NCBI GenBank assembly: GCA_964444685.1
Contig: CAYUIG010000009.1
Coordinates: forward strand, 19,478 to 83,477
Length of the DNA: 64,000 bases
DNA from: CAYUIG01 sp964444685
GTDB lineage: Bacteria; Gemmatimonadota; Gemmatimonadetes; Longimicrobiales; RSA9
Direction: 5' to 3'
Shown: one piece after another, positions 31,490 through 42,100 of the stretch
How the letters are laid out: each line of letters opens with the position of its first letter
Position numbering within the stretch: the first letter of the stretch is position 1
Program-made: the position numbers and the translations under genes
The notes under the pieces: generated by a model
The model's input: only the letters and a program-made list of their open reading frames with translations
What the model was told of the DNA's origin: nothing
The model's database searches: none

Positions 31490-32764
31490 TTACTTCTTCA
31501 CGAGCTCGACGCGGCGGTTACCCTGACGTCCCTCCGGCGTGTCATTGGACGCCACCGGCCTCGACTCGCCGAAGCCGGCGGCTTCGAGACGTCCGGCGTC
31601 GATGCCGTAGTGCTCGATCAGGAACGCACGCACGGCTGCCGCACGCATTTCGGAGAGCTGCTGGTTGTGTGCGTCGTCTCCTGTGTTGTCCGTGTGACCC
31701 TCGATCGTGATGCGCAGGTCGGCATGCTGCTGGAGCATGATGCCGATCTCCTCGAGCGTCGGCGTCGACTCCGGCCGGATCCGGTCACTGTCCACATCGA
31801 AGAGAATGCCCTGCGTCGCGACCCGGCCTGACTCCGCGAGGCGGTCGTAGAGGTCTGCGCCGCCCGCCGCAAGACGGATCGGTCCGAGGAACATGGGATC
31901 GCGCTCGGTCGCGTTCGCGAAGATGAACCACACGCTCCTCGTGCGCCCGAGCTCGACCTGCGGGATGTTGGCGACGCGCTGCTCGCCGACGAACACCTTC
32001 ACGTGCTCGCCGTCCGCCATCAATCGAATCATCGCTTCGCCGCCTGTGATGCGACCCTGCAGCGCGACAACAGAGGTGGGCGCGTCGCCCTGGAAGTCGA
32101 AGATTCCCATCTCCCGCTCGGCGACAAGGAGGTGTGGTGCGGGATAGGCACGGTTCAGCGGCCCCCGGATCGGCCGATTCCATTCGGAGAACACCACACG
32201 GATCCGCAGATTGGGATGCTGCCACGCAACCGGGAACTCGAGTGTGAAGCGCTCGGGCAGCGTCTCGCCAAGCTCGATCGCGAACGACGACGGCGATGTC
32301 GCCCGCAGCCACGGCTCCTCGAGTGTCTCGACGATCTCCATGCTGCCATTCACGAACTTCAGCCGGCGCGGGAAATCGCCCACCCGGTCGTTCGTGTAGT
32401 CTTCCGCGAACAGGATGCGATCGCCCGGTACGAAGTCGTAGTTCGCCCATGCGCCGTCCCCGGGACGCGCCACCGCCGCCTGCGCATCCTGCGTGCTCGT
32501 GACCGGGCGGCCCTCCGCATCGGTGATGATGCTGCCATCGCGGTCGGTGATGACCACATCCTTCCCATCCTTCTTCGCCTTCTCCACACACGCGGGATCA
32601 TCCAGGGCGCACTTCACCGCATTGGCGACCGTGCGGTCGACGGCGCGCATGACCTCACGCTCGGCCGCGCGCTCCGCCGTGCGGCGGACACGGTCGAGGA
32701 TCTGCGCATCCACCGTGGAGGCGGCCAGCACGGTGGTGAGAGCGGCGAGCGCGCATGCACGCAT
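31490..32764 (-). CDS. OmpA-family outer membrane protein
   Basis: A 424-residue exported protein. Signal peptide MRACALAALTTVLAASTVDA with cleavage near residue 20. The first 110 residues contain a coiled-like charged segment (DRVRRTAERAAEREVMRAV). The middle is a strand-rich domain of unknown type. Residues about 310-424 form the OmpA peptidoglycan-binding domain: ILFDVDSDRIRPES, IEGHTDNTGD, LSEMRAAAVRAFLIEHYGI and ASNDTPEGRQGNRRVELV. It probably tethers the outer membrane to peptidoglycan. The start has a GAGGAGG site. It is divergent from the ECF sigma gene across 151 bp. Confidence 0.87.
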   Translation of the reverse strand: MRACALAALTTVLAASTVDAQILDRVRRTAERAAEREVMRAVDRTVANAVKCALDDPACVEKAKKDGKDVVITDRDGSIITDAEGRPVTSTQDAQAAVARPGDGAWANYDFVPGDRILFAEDYTNDRVGDFPRRLKFVNGSMEIVETLEEPWLRATSPSSFAIELGETLPERFTLEFPVAWQHPNLRIRVVFSEWNRPIRGPLNRAYPAPHLLVAEREMGIFDFQGDAPTSVVALQGRITGGEAMIRLMADGEHVKVFVGEQRVANIPQVELGRTRSVWFIFANATERDPMFLGPIRLAAGGADLYDRLAESGRVATQGILFDVDSDRIRPESTPTLEEIGIMLQQHADLRITIEGHTDNTGDDAHNQQLSEMRAAAVRAFLIEHYGIDAGRLEAAGFGESRPVASNDTPEGRQGNRRVELVKK

Positions 32765-32915
32765 GGGGGAACCTCCTCGGGGCATGATGAACGGCTCGTG
32801 CGGGGTTGCCGCAGGGAAAGACGCAGAATGTCCACACGATCCGCCATCCGGCCTTGCGCCGCGGGTCGCATCGGGCCCAGCATGTGGGCACCTCACCCCC
32901 ATACACAGACGGCCG

Positions 32916-33503
32916 ATGCGCCCATCACGCGACGAGATCACCCGCCTGCTCCGGGCCTGGAGCCAAGGTGATGCGGCGGCGGAAGAACGTCTGTTTCCGC
33001 TCGTCTACGAGGATCTTCGTCGCATCGCGCGGCGGCAGCGACGCATCGCCGATTCACGCCAGACGCTGAGCACTACGGGCCTCGTACACGAGGCATATCT
33101 GCGACTGCTGGGCCGGGAAGAAACGGACTGGCGGGACCGGGCGCAGTTCTTCGCGCTCGCAGCGCGGGCGATGCGCACGGTACTCGTAGATGAAGCGCGC
33201 AAGCGACTCGCGGCAAAGCGGGGCGGGGGCCGCGTACGGGTGCCGCTCGCGGATGACGACGTGGCCGTGGATGCGCACATGGATGAAGTGCTGGCGGTCC
33301 ACGAGTCGCTGGAGCGACTCGGAGCGACCGAACCGCGGCTCGCGCAGGTGGTGGAGTGTCGTTTCTTCGGCGGGCTGGCGGTGGAGGAAACCGCGGCAGC
33401 TCTGAACCTGTCGATCCGGACGGTGGAGCGGGACTGGCAGCGGGCGAAGCGGCTCCTGTACCAGTCGCTGAACGGGGTCGGCGCGGCGGAGAGCGGGGAG
33501 TGA
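32916..33503 (+). CDS. ECF-type RNA polymerase sigma factor
   Basis: A 195-residue sigma factor of the ECF subfamily often called TIGR02999-like. Region 2 is GDAAAEERLFPLVYEDLRRIARR followed by QFFALAARAMRTVLVDEAR, and region 4 is VVECRFFGGLAVEETAAAL with NLSIRTVERDWQRAKRLL as the helix-turn-helix. The stop overlaps the start of the downstream kinase gene (TGATG), so the two are translated as a pair. This ECF-plus-kinase layout is common in Acidobacteriota and Gemmatimonadota; the kinase may control the sigma factor by phosphorylation. Target promoters are unknown. Confidence 0.9.
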   Translation: MRPSRDEITRLLRAWSQGDAAAEERLFPLVYEDLRRIARRQRRIADSRQTLSTTGLVHEAYLRLLGREETDWRDRAQFFALAARAMRTVLVDEARKRLAAKRGGGRVRVPLADDDVAVDAHMDEVLAVHESLERLGATEPRLAQVVECRFFGGLAVEETAAALNLSIRTVERDWQRAKRLLYQSLNGVGAAESGE

Positions 33504-35860
33504 TGAGCGAGGACGACCTCGTCCAATCCGCGGCCGACGCGTTCTTCGACAGGCTCGAGCAGGAGGCGCTGCCCGCGCTCGCGCGCTCCGCGCTGGGTGA
33601 CGGAGAGGATCCGCTCGCCGAAGGAACGAGGCTCGGCGCCTGGTCGATTCTCGGCGAACTGAGCCGGGGCGGCATGGGCACCGTGTACCTCGCCGAGCGG
33701 AGCGACGGCGAGTTCGAGCAGAGGGCCGCGCTCAAGGTGCTGCATCGCGGGCTGGACACGGACGAGATCGTCGAGCGGTTCCGACGCGAGCGTCAGATCC
33801 TTGCGTCACTCACGCATCGCAGTATCGCGCGCCTGCTCGACGGCGGTGCCACTGCGGACGGCCGCCCGTATCTCGTCATGGAGCTGGTCGAGGGGCGCCC
33901 TATCGACGAGCACTGCGATGCGCAGACCCTCGACCTGCACGCGCGACTCCAGCTCTTCCTCGAGGTGGCCGATGCCGTCGAGCACGCGCACTCCCGCCTC
34001 GTCGTGCATCGCGACCTGAAGCCTTCGAACATTCTCGTGACCGCCGATGGCGCGGTGAAGCTCCTCGACTTCGGCATTGCTGCGCTGCTGAGCGGGGACG
34101 GAGACCTGCAGTTGACGGAAGCAGGCGTTCGTCCGTTGACGCCCGCGTTCGCGGCGCCGGAGCAGCTGCGTGGCGAATCGGTCACAACGGCGACGGACGT
34201 CTATCAGCTCGGTCTGCTCCTCTATCAACTGCTCGCGGGCGTCGTTCCGCCGACCGACCAGCGCGCCGCGCGCGACACGCTGCCCGCGCCACCGAGTGAC
34301 GCGCTCGCATCGGCGCCCGGCATCGCGCCCGAGTCTCGCGCGGTCATGCGACGACTGCGACGGCAGCTGCGCGGCGACCTCGACGCTGTCGTGCTGCACG
34401 CGCTCCGGCCGGAGCCGGAGCAGCGCTACGCATCGGTCACGGCATTCGCGCAGGACGTGCGTCGCTGGCTCGTGGCGCGGCCGGTTGCGGCGCGCCGCGG
34501 CTCGCGCAGCTACCGCGCGCGCAAGTTCGTCGCACGGAATCGCGTACCGCTCGTGGTGACGGTCGTGTTCGCACTGTTCTTTGCGGGCTATGTGGTCACG
34601 CTCGCGCGGGAACGCAACCGCGCACGCATCGAGGCCGCGAAAGCGCATCAGGTGACGCAACTGCTGACCGGCATGTTTGCGAGCGCGAATCCGAACCAGG
34701 CGCGCGGCGAAGCCGTCACGGTGCGGGAAGCACTCGACATGGGTGTGGAGCGGATCGCCGCGGATCTGACGGGTCAACCCGAGGTGCAGGCGGAACTGCT
34801 GAGCGCAGTCGGACGCGTGTACGACAGCCTCGGTCTGTACCGGCAGGCAGCGGACGCGCTCGGCCATGCGGTCGAACTGCGCAGGGGCGGGCCTGTCAAT
34901 GCCGCTCTGATCGACGATCTCCGTACCTTCGGCCGCCTCCAGCTCCGATGGGATGCGGAGGCCGGCCTGGCCCTGCTGCGTGAAGCACTCGAGAAGGCGG
35001 AGGCGACTCTGCCCGACGACGATCCGCTGCTCGCCTCCGTGCTCGTCGACCTCGGCACGAACGCACCGGGAGGTGAGGTGCTGCTGGATCGCGCGCTCGC
35101 CCTGCTCCGGCGGAGCCCGCACGACGTGCGGGAGATTCTGGCCCAGGCGCTCACGTCACGGGCGTACGCATTGCCATCCCGCGGCAGGGTGGAAGAGGCA
35201 GCCGCATACCATCGTGAGGCGCTGGCCATCCGGCGTGAGCTGTACACCGATGAGCACATATCCGTAGCGACGAGCATGGCGGACCTCGGGCTCGTGCTCG
35301 AGCGCGTCGACCCGGTTGCCTTCGATACCCTGCACGAACGCGCGATCGCGCTCATGGACCGGCTCGTCGGGAGGTACCACGGCCTCACTCTGACGATTCT
35401 CAACAATTACGCGGGCGGGTTCCGCGACCGGGGCGAGTTCGCACGCGCCGAGCCCGTATACCGGGAAGTGCTCGCGCGGCGGCGCGAGGCTTACCCGAAT
35501 GAGGATTTTCAGCTGATGTATCCGATGCATGGCCTCGGTTGGGTGCTGGCCGAGCAGGGGAAGACGGAAGAAGCGGAGCCGTTGCTCCGCGAGGTTCTGG
35601 CGACCGTGACGGCGCGGCTGGGATCGGACCATCGAGTCACCAGCCTCGCACGATCGACACTCGGCCGGTGCCTCACGATCGCCGGTCGTTATGCCGAGGC
35701 GGAGCCGCTGCTCCAGGAGGCTTACGACTTCTACGCGCGCAACGGCGATCCCGAGCCGGACACGAACCAGACGCTCGAGCGCATCATCGCTCTGTACGAG
35801 GCCTGGGGGCGCCCGGAGCAGGCCGCGTCGTTCCGGTCGAAGCTGGCCGCGCTTCAGTGA
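33503..35860 (+). CDS. Transmembrane serine/threonine protein kinase with TPR sensor region
   Basis: A 785-residue protein. Kinase domain about 50-330: glycine loop LSRGGMGTVY, the ATP Lys in AALKVL (about 77), HRDLKPSN (about 168), DFG (about 189) and the activation-loop end PAFAAPEQL. One membrane helix (about 350-371, VPLVVTVVFALFFAGYVV) separates it from an outside region of tetratricopeptide-like repeats (about 420-785), which probably binds peptides or partner proteins. All catalytic residues are intact. It overlaps the ECF gene upstream and the YcaQ gene downstream (GTGA), so the three form one tight operon. Confidence 0.92.
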   Translation: MSEDDLVQSAADAFFDRLEQEALPALARSALGDGEDPLAEGTRLGAWSILGELSRGGMGTVYLAERSDGEFEQRAALKVLHRGLDTDEIVERFRRERQILASLTHRSIARLLDGGATADGRPYLVMELVEGRPIDEHCDAQTLDLHARLQLFLEVADAVEHAHSRLVVHRDLKPSNILVTADGAVKLLDFGIAALLSGDGDLQLTEAGVRPLTPAFAAPEQLRGESVTTATDVYQLGLLLYQLLAGVVPPTDQRAARDTLPAPPSDALASAPGIAPESRAVMRRLRRQLRGDLDAVVLHALRPEPEQRYASVTAFAQDVRRWLVARPVAARRGSRSYRARKFVARNRVPLVVTVVFALFFAGYVVTLARERNRARIEAAKAHQVTQLLTGMFASANPNQARGEAVTVREALDMGVERIAADLTGQPEVQAELLSAVGRVYDSLGLYRQAADALGHAVELRRGGPVNAALIDDLRTFGRLQLRWDAEAGLALLREALEKAEATLPDDDPLLASVLVDLGTNAPGGEVLLDRALALLRRSPHDVREILAQALTSRAYALPSRGRVEEAAAYHREALAIRRELYTDEHISVATSMADLGLVLERVDPVAFDTLHERAIALMDRLVGRYHGLTLTILNNYAGGFRDRGEFARAEPVYREVLARRREAYPNEDFQLMYPMHGLGWVLAEQGKTEEAEPLLREVLATVTARLGSDHRVTSLARSTLGRCLTIAGRYAEAEPLLQEAYDFYARNGDPEPDTNQTLERIIALYEAWGRPEQAASFRSKLAALQ

Positions 35861-37074
35861 CGTTCGTGTTGAGCCGCGATGCCGCGCGCATCGCGATGGT
35901 AGTGGCGCAGGGCCTCGACCGCCGGCCGCGCCGGAAGGCACGGCCCGACGATTCGCTCGAGACCATCCGCCGCATGGGCGCGCTGCAGATCGACAGCATC
36001 CACGTCGTCGCGCGCAGCCCATACCTCGTCCTCTGGAGCCGGCTCGGCGCATACGCGCCCGAATGGCTCGACAAGCACCTCGCCAACGGGCGCATCTTCG
36101 AGTACTGGGCGCACGAAGCCTGTTTCCTTCCGATCGAGGACTATGCGCTTCACCGGCACCGCATGGAGGCGCCAGAGCAACTCGGTTGGAAGTACCGCGC
36201 GGAGTGGGTGGCGGAGAATGCGTCGCTGATGGAGGCGGTGCTCGAAGACATCCGCACGCGCGGTCCGCTCAGGGCGGCGGACTTCGAGACCCCCGCGCGG
36301 CGCGGGCCGTGGTGGGGCTGGAAGCCGGCGAAGCGCGCGCTCGAGATGCTGTTCTCGGAAGGCCGGCTGATGATCGCACGCCGCGAACGTTTCCAGCGCG
36401 TGTACGACCTGCGCGAGCGTGTGCATCCGAACTGGAATCATGCGACGCCTCCCGGCCGCGACGCGGCGCTCCGCGCGCTCGCGGCGAAGGCGGTGCGCGC
36501 GCTGGGCGTCGCACGCACGGGGTGGGTGGCCGACTACTTTCGCACACCGAAGAAGCCGACGGTAGCGGCCGTGCACGCGCTCGCGAAGGCGGGCACGCTC
36601 CGGCCTGTCGAAGTGGACGCGTGGGGCGAAGCGTGGATCCATGAAGACAACGTGGCACTGGCGGAGCGCGCCGCGAGCGGTGAACTGAAGCCGTCGCTTA
36701 CGACGCTGCTGTCACCGTTCGATCCGCTGGTGTGGGACCGTGCGCGCGCGTTGCAGGTGTTCGACTTCGACTACCGGATCGAGTGCTACACGCCGGCGCC
36801 GAAGCGGAAGTACGGCTACTTCGTGCTGCCGATCCTGCGGCGCGGCAAGCTGGTGGGCCGGCTCGATGCGAAGGCGCACCGGCGGCGCGGCGACCTCGAG
36901 GTGCTGTCGCTGCACCTCGAGGCCGCGACGCGGCCGAGCTCGGCACTCGCGAATGACCTCGCGAGGGTATTGCGCGACTTCGCAGCCTGGCAGGAACTCT
37001 ACGAGGTTCGGATCCGGAAAGTCGTGCCGGGCTCGTTCCGTCGGGAGCTGCTGTCGGCGCTCAGTGCCAGGTGA
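35857..37074 (+). CDS. YcaQ-type DNA glycosylase (winged-helix, crosslink repair family)
   Basis: A 405-residue protein of the YcaQ/AlkX family, whose E. coli member unhooks DNA interstrand crosslinks; length is the same. MGALQIDSIHVVARS carries the QxD motif used in catalysis (about residues 42-46). Also typical are YWAHEACFLPIEDY, PWWGWKPAKRALEMLF, LLSPFDPLVWDR and FDYRIECYTPAPKRKYGYF. The GTG start overlaps the kinase stop. Being in an operon with a sigma factor and kinase is unusual for a repair enzyme. The last 14 bp overlap the convergent outer-membrane protein gene. Confidence 0.87.
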   Translation: MTFVLSRDAARIAMVVAQGLDRRPRRKARPDDSLETIRRMGALQIDSIHVVARSPYLVLWSRLGAYAPEWLDKHLANGRIFEYWAHEACFLPIEDYALHRHRMEAPEQLGWKYRAEWVAENASLMEAVLEDIRTRGPLRAADFETPARRGPWWGWKPAKRALEMLFSEGRLMIARRERFQRVYDLRERVHPNWNHATPPGRDAALRALAAKAVRALGVARTGWVADYFRTPKKPTVAAVHALAKAGTLRPVEVDAWGEAWIHEDNVALAERAASGELKPSLTTLLSPFDPLVWDRARALQVFDFDYRIECYTPAPKRKYGYFVLPILRRGKLVGRLDAKAHRRRGDLEVLSLHLEAATRPSSALANDLARVLRDFAAWQELYEVRIRKVVPGSFRRELLSALSAR

Positions 37075-37663
37075 GGCCGAGCCCGAACTGGAACACGTTC
37101 GGGTTCAGCTCGCCGGGGATGCCGACGGTCACGTCTCCCGACGATACCTCCACTTCACTGCTGAATCCGTGCGTGTACGATACGTACGGGGTCAGTGAGA
37201 AGCTGCGCGCCACGCGAATGTCGTAGCCGATGCCCAGGAGCACGGCCATGCCGCTCGTCGTGAACTCGGCCGAGTCGCCCTCATCATCCGTAGCCTCGAG
37301 TGCGTACGCGTTGAAGCCGAGCCCGCCCTGGAGATAGAAGTTGCCGGCCGATGGATAGAAGAGCGCCGTTCCGAGGATCGACCCGATGACGGCCTCCCAC
37401 TCGAAATTCAGCTCCTCGCCGCTCTTCGCCCAACCATTGATCTCGCCGCCGACGATCCACTTGTCGGACGCGGTACCGCCGAGCCGCAGGTAGCCGGCGC
37501 CGCTGTTGTGCCGGTCGTCGCCACAGTTCTCGCATTCGAAGCCGGCCGATCCGGCACCGAAGCCGAAGCTGATCCAGAAGCCGTCACGGTGCGGGGCATT
37601 CTGCGCGGCCACCGGCGCGGCGCAGGCGAGGAGCAGGAAAGTCACGGACAGACGACGGAGCAT
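37061..37663 (-). CDS. Outer membrane beta-barrel protein
   Basis: A 200-residue exported protein. Signal peptide MLRRLSVTFLLLACAAPVAA, cleavage before QNAPH. The mature part has alternating strands (FWISFGFGAGSAGF, YLRLGGTASDKWIVGGEING, FYLQGGLGFNAYAL, MAVLLGIGYDIRVARS, LTPYVSYTHGFSS) and ends in an aromatic strand, FQFGLGLTWH, as for small barrels. Two cysteines (CENC) near residue 44 are unusual in this class. Function unknown. GGGAGA lies upstream of the ATG. Its 3' end overlaps the YcaQ gene on the opposite strand by 14 bp. Confidence 0.78.
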   Translation of the reverse strand: MLRRLSVTFLLLACAAPVAAQNAPHRDGFWISFGFGAGSAGFECENCGDDRHNSGAGYLRLGGTASDKWIVGGEINGWAKSGEELNFEWEAVIGSILGTALFYPSAGNFYLQGGLGFNAYALEATDDEGDSAEFTTSGMAVLLGIGYDIRVARSFSLTPYVSYTHGFSSEVEVSSGDVTVGIPGELNPNVFQFGLGLTWH

Positions 37664-37779
37664 ACGGTTCTCCCAGGGTTGGTGTGTGTACGGCGCGCAA
37701 CGATACGCAGTACGGGATCGGGGCGTAAAGGTTCTTCTGCGAGTTGCCGGCGGGCGGCCGTGCCGCGAACATTCGGGCC

Positions 37780-39102
37780 GTGCAGAGACTGAGGGGTTCC
37801 ACCGCGCTGCTTGCGGCGTACGTCGTCGTCGTCCTGCTGGCGACCCAGCTGCCGTTCGTCCCCGACCCGGTGCCGGGTTCGCTGGGCGAGCGGCTCGCAC
37901 GCGCGTGGAACCCGACCGTGTCGGGACGCGACGCCGTCGATGCGCTCCGCAACCTCGTGCTCTTCGCGGGCTGGGGACTCGTCTGGGTGATGACGCGGCC
38001 GGCGCGGGTGCGTCGCACCGGGGAGGCGCCCACGTACGATGCGCCGGCGGCGGTCGTCGGCGCGCTGCTGACCGGTCTCGCGTTGAGCGTCGCCGTGGAG
38101 CTGTTCCAGCTCTTCTCGGCGCAGCGAACGGCGTCCATCCTCGACGTGGCGACGAACTCGGCGGGCGCCTTCGCGGGTGCGGTCGGACTCGTCGGCCTCG
38201 AGCGCTTCGCGCGTGCCCGCCGCGGTAAGCCTTCGTACGTCGGCATCCCCGCACTCCTGCTGGCTTTGGGATACGGTGCCGCGGTAGTGCTCGAGTCGTT
38301 CAGTCCGCTGATGCGGCAGGAGCGCATTCCGGGGCTGTGGGGCTCCGCAGGCGAACGGCTCGGCGTGGCGCTCGAGCGCTCCGCGCTGGGCGTCTCCGAG
38401 CTCGGCTTCCTCGATCTCTTCCTCTTCGCGCCCGCGGGCATCCTCGCCGTGCTCGCCATGGCCGAACTGGGCGTGAAGCGCAGCGTCGCGGCGATGATCG
38501 CGACCGTGCTGGCCCTGCCCGCGTTCATCCTCGCGGAGGTCGCGCACGGTGCCATGGGCCTGCCCATCCTGTGGGCGCCGCCGCTCGCGCATACGGCGGC
38601 CGTCTTCGTCGGAGCCGTGGTGTGCGCCTGGTCCCTGCCGTCACTGACGAAGGCGTTGCGCGGGCGCTACCGGCCGCTGTTCCTCTACACCTTGTATGCA
38701 CTGCTGCTGCCGATGTGGAGCTGGCGTCCGTTCTCGCCCGCGCCGCTCGCGCTCATCCGCGACAAGCTGGGCTCGCTCGGACTCATCCCGCTGGCCGCGT
38801 ACCGCGAGCGCATGGATGTCTTCACGGCCGTGGATGTGATGATCCCGGTGTTCATCCTGGTGCCGGTCGGCGCGCTGCTCGCCGTGTGGCCGCTGCGGCA
38901 GCGCGGTGCACTGTCGGGGATCCTGCCGGGTCTCTGGGCCGCGGCGTTCCTGGAGGCGATGCAGATCCTGTTCGCGGAGCGCTACTTCGACATCACGGAC
39001 GTGCTGATCCAGGCGGCCGCGCTGCTCGTGGGCTGGTGGGTCGCGCGTCTGGCAGGATATGCGCCGTACGGCGAGGCGATTCCGCGCGCAGTGCAGCGCT
39101 AG
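37780..39102 (+). CDS. VanZ-like polytopic membrane protein
   Basis: A 440-residue protein with roughly ten membrane helices. The first half has the VanZ pattern: DALRNLVLFAGWGLVW, SVAVELFQLFSAQRTASILD and VATNSAGAFAGA. The second half repeats it more weakly: LFLFAPAGILAVLAM, AFLEAMQILFAERYFDITD and VLIQAAALLVGWW, so it may be an internal duplication. VanZ-like proteins affect glycopeptide susceptibility in some bacteria, but most are unassigned. The GTG start was chosen for the helix position; an in-frame TTG lies 12 codons up. The stop shares CTAG with the stop of the convergent secreted protein. Confidence 0.78.
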   Translation: MQRLRGSTALLAAYVVVVLLATQLPFVPDPVPGSLGERLARAWNPTVSGRDAVDALRNLVLFAGWGLVWVMTRPARVRRTGEAPTYDAPAAVVGALLTGLALSVAVELFQLFSAQRTASILDVATNSAGAFAGAVGLVGLERFARARRGKPSYVGIPALLLALGYGAAVVLESFSPLMRQERIPGLWGSAGERLGVALERSALGVSELGFLDLFLFAPAGILAVLAMAELGVKRSVAAMIATVLALPAFILAEVAHGAMGLPILWAPPLAHTAAVFVGAVVCAWSLPSLTKALRGRYRPLFLYTLYALLLPMWSWRPFSPAPLALIRDKLGSLGLIPLAAYRERMDVFTAVDVMIPVFILVPVGALLAVWPLRQRGALSGILPGLWAAAFLEAMQILFAERYFDITDVLIQAAALLVGWWVARLAGYAPYGEAIPRAVQR

Positions 39103-42100
39103 CGCAGCACCATCAGCCGTTCGCGGATCACGCGCCCTTCCACCTCGAAGACGACCAGGTACACGCCCGGTCCGATCGGCTCGCCCTGGTCGTTCGTGAG
39201 ATCCCACTCGATGAGGCTGCCGGTCACGCGCCGCGTCAGATCGGCCACGCGCCTGCCGGTCACCGTGTACACGCCGGCGACCGTGGGTGTCGCGGAGAGT
39301 GTGAAGGTGACGCCGCCGTCGCGCACGGGATTCTCGCTGATCGCTACGACCTGATCGGCATCGAGGGTGGTCGTCGCCACGGGCGCTGCGACGAACGGCT
39401 GTGCCGGCTGATCGACGTTGTCCTGCGCGCCGGAGAGCAGCCCGACCGTACGGGTCTCGGATGGGATGAAGGTGGCGCGGAACTGCGCGCCGTGTGGCGC
39501 CGCACCACTCATCTCCGCCGCAACGATCAGCGTAGCGGACGCACCCGTCTGCACCGCGAAGTCGAAGAGGAGCGAAATGCGTTCGGGTACATCCGGATCG
39601 AGCCCGCGCACGATCTGGGTGAGCCGGGGCTCATCGGCACCGGGCAGGCCGTCGCCGTTGACGTCGTGGACCATCATGACGCGCGCGAGCGGATCATCAC
39701 CGGTGATGTCAACGCCGATGCGCGTAACACGTGCGCCTTCGGGTCCGTCCGTATGCACGCCTACACGCAGCAGTCCGATGCGCGTACCCTTCCGTGCCGA
39801 CGCGCTCGCGGCCACAGGCGATGCCGGCTCCACGATCACGGTGGCCGGAGCCACGACGCGCAGGCGGGTGGAGTCCGCGAGCGAACCGAGTGCCGCTACG
39901 ATCACCGTCTCGCCCACCGCGAGCGCAGTGACGTGGCCGACCGCATCCACCGACGCGACATTCGGCTGCCTGGAAACCCAGGAGATCGGTGCGTTCGGCA
40001 CGGGCGCGCCGTTCGGGTCCTGCGCGTGCGCCGTGAGATTGCGACGCTCGCCGCGCACCAGTGTGGTGGTGTCCGCCAGTCCGCCCAGCGACACGATCGT
40101 CTGTGTCACCGTGACCCTCACGCTGTCGGCCTGACCGCCGAGCGCGGCCACGATCATCGTGGCGCCGTTGCCGCGCGCCGTGACCAGGCCGGTCGCGTCC
40201 ACAGTCGCAACGTCTGCGTTGAGCGAAGCCCAGCTGAAGTTCGCATCGGGCAGCGGCGCACCGCTGCCATCGAGGGCGACGGCGGTGACACGGCTCGTAT
40301 CACCGACGGCATTGAACGTGAGTGCGTCCGGTGAGACCGCGACGGACGAGATCGAGCTGGGCTGGATCGCAAAGATGCCGCGGCCGTGCGTCGCTGCGAT
40401 GAGCTGGCCGGTGCCGTCGTTGTACGCGAGATCGAACACCGCGACGTTCGGGAAGCCGTCGTTGAAGGGCTGCCAGCTCGCACCATCGTCGCGGGATCTG
40501 AAGACGCCGAGATCCGTGCCGACGTAGATGTCGCCTGCAAACGATGGATGGGCGAAGACGGCGTTGACGGGCACGTCCGGCAGGTTGGCGCTGATATCGG
40601 TCCACTGCGCGCCGCCGTTCGTCGTGCGGAAGACGTGCCCGCTGCCGAAGCCGGACACGGTGGCAATGGCGCGCTGTGCATCGAACGCATCGACGGCGAT
40701 GTCGGTGACGTAGCGGTCGGGCAGGCCGCTGTTGCGCAGGGCCCAGTTCCCGCCGCCGTTGGTCGTGACCTGGAGCCGGCCATCGCTCGTGCCCACGTAG
40801 ACCGTTTGCGGCGACGATGGGGCGGGCGCGATGGCCGAGATCGCACCGCCGTTCGTGAGGTCCGGGCTGATCGCGCTCCACTGGTCGGCGCGATTCGCCG
40901 TGCGGTACAGCCGGTACGTGCCGAAGTAGAGAACGTTGGGATCGGCCGGATCCATCACGAGGGGCGGAATGAAGAGCGCGCGGTCGTTCACATCGATGCC
41001 GACCGTCTTGAGCTGGAAGAATCCCTGGCCCTGCGTGCGGCGGCGCGGGCCGGAGAAACTCGAACCGCTCTGCCATTGGAACTCCGCATACACGGTCCCG
41101 GGCGCGAGCGGGTCGATGGCGGTGAAGCCGCCGTCCCCGCCGAGCACCTGGAGCCAGTTCGGAATCCCTGTGTACTCGAGCGTGCCGTTGTCCTGCGTGC
41201 CGCCCATGATCACATCCGGGTTCGTCGGATGCAGCGACACACCCGCGTAGAACTGCGTGATCGCGAGGTTCGTGTTCAGCGTCGTCCAGCCGATGCCGCC
41301 GCTGTTCGAACGGAAGATGCCGCCGTCGTTGCCGACGAAGAGGATGTCCGGATTCGTGGGGTGGAACGCGATGGCGTGCTGGTCGACGTGCATGCCGCTC
41401 CGGATGTTCGCGAACGTCTGGCCGCCATCGAACGAACGGTAGAAATCGACGCCGCCGAAGTAGACGAGGTCCGGGTTCGTGGGATGCACCGCGATCACGA
41501 GGTCGTACCAGCACTGGAACCCGCACGACGCGTTCGTTGCCGCCAGCTTCGTCCAGGCGGTGCCGCCATTCGTCGACTTCCAGATGCCGAGGAGCTGGCC
41601 GTCCGAGCCGCCGTTGTTGAACCCATCCTGAACGGCGGCGAACAGGATCTGCGGATTCGATGGCGCCAGCGCGAGCGCGATGCGTCCCACGTCCTGCGTC
41701 GGCAGTCCGCCGCCGAGACGCGTCCACGTCACGCCGCCATCGGTGGATCGGTAGATGCCGTTCTCCACCTGCGTCTGCGGGAACCCGACCGCCGCATAGA
41801 GCAGGTTCGCGTTGCCGGGATCCATGATCAGATCGGTGACGGCGCCCTGAAGCGTCGCCGTCCACGTGGTGCCGCCGTCCACGCTGCGGAAGAAGCCGAA
41901 GCTCGTGGCCGCGAAAAGCCGCACCGTTGTCGTGCTCCCGGCGGTCCCGGGATCGAGGAGTATCTTCGAGATGCGCGCGCCGCCGGTGTTCGTGTCGAAC
42001 ACGCTGGCACCCAGGCGTTCCCATGTCTGCCCGCCGTCGGTCGAGCGCAGGATGCCGCAGCCGTAGTAGCTGTCGCCGGAGAAGTGCAGCTCACCCGTGC

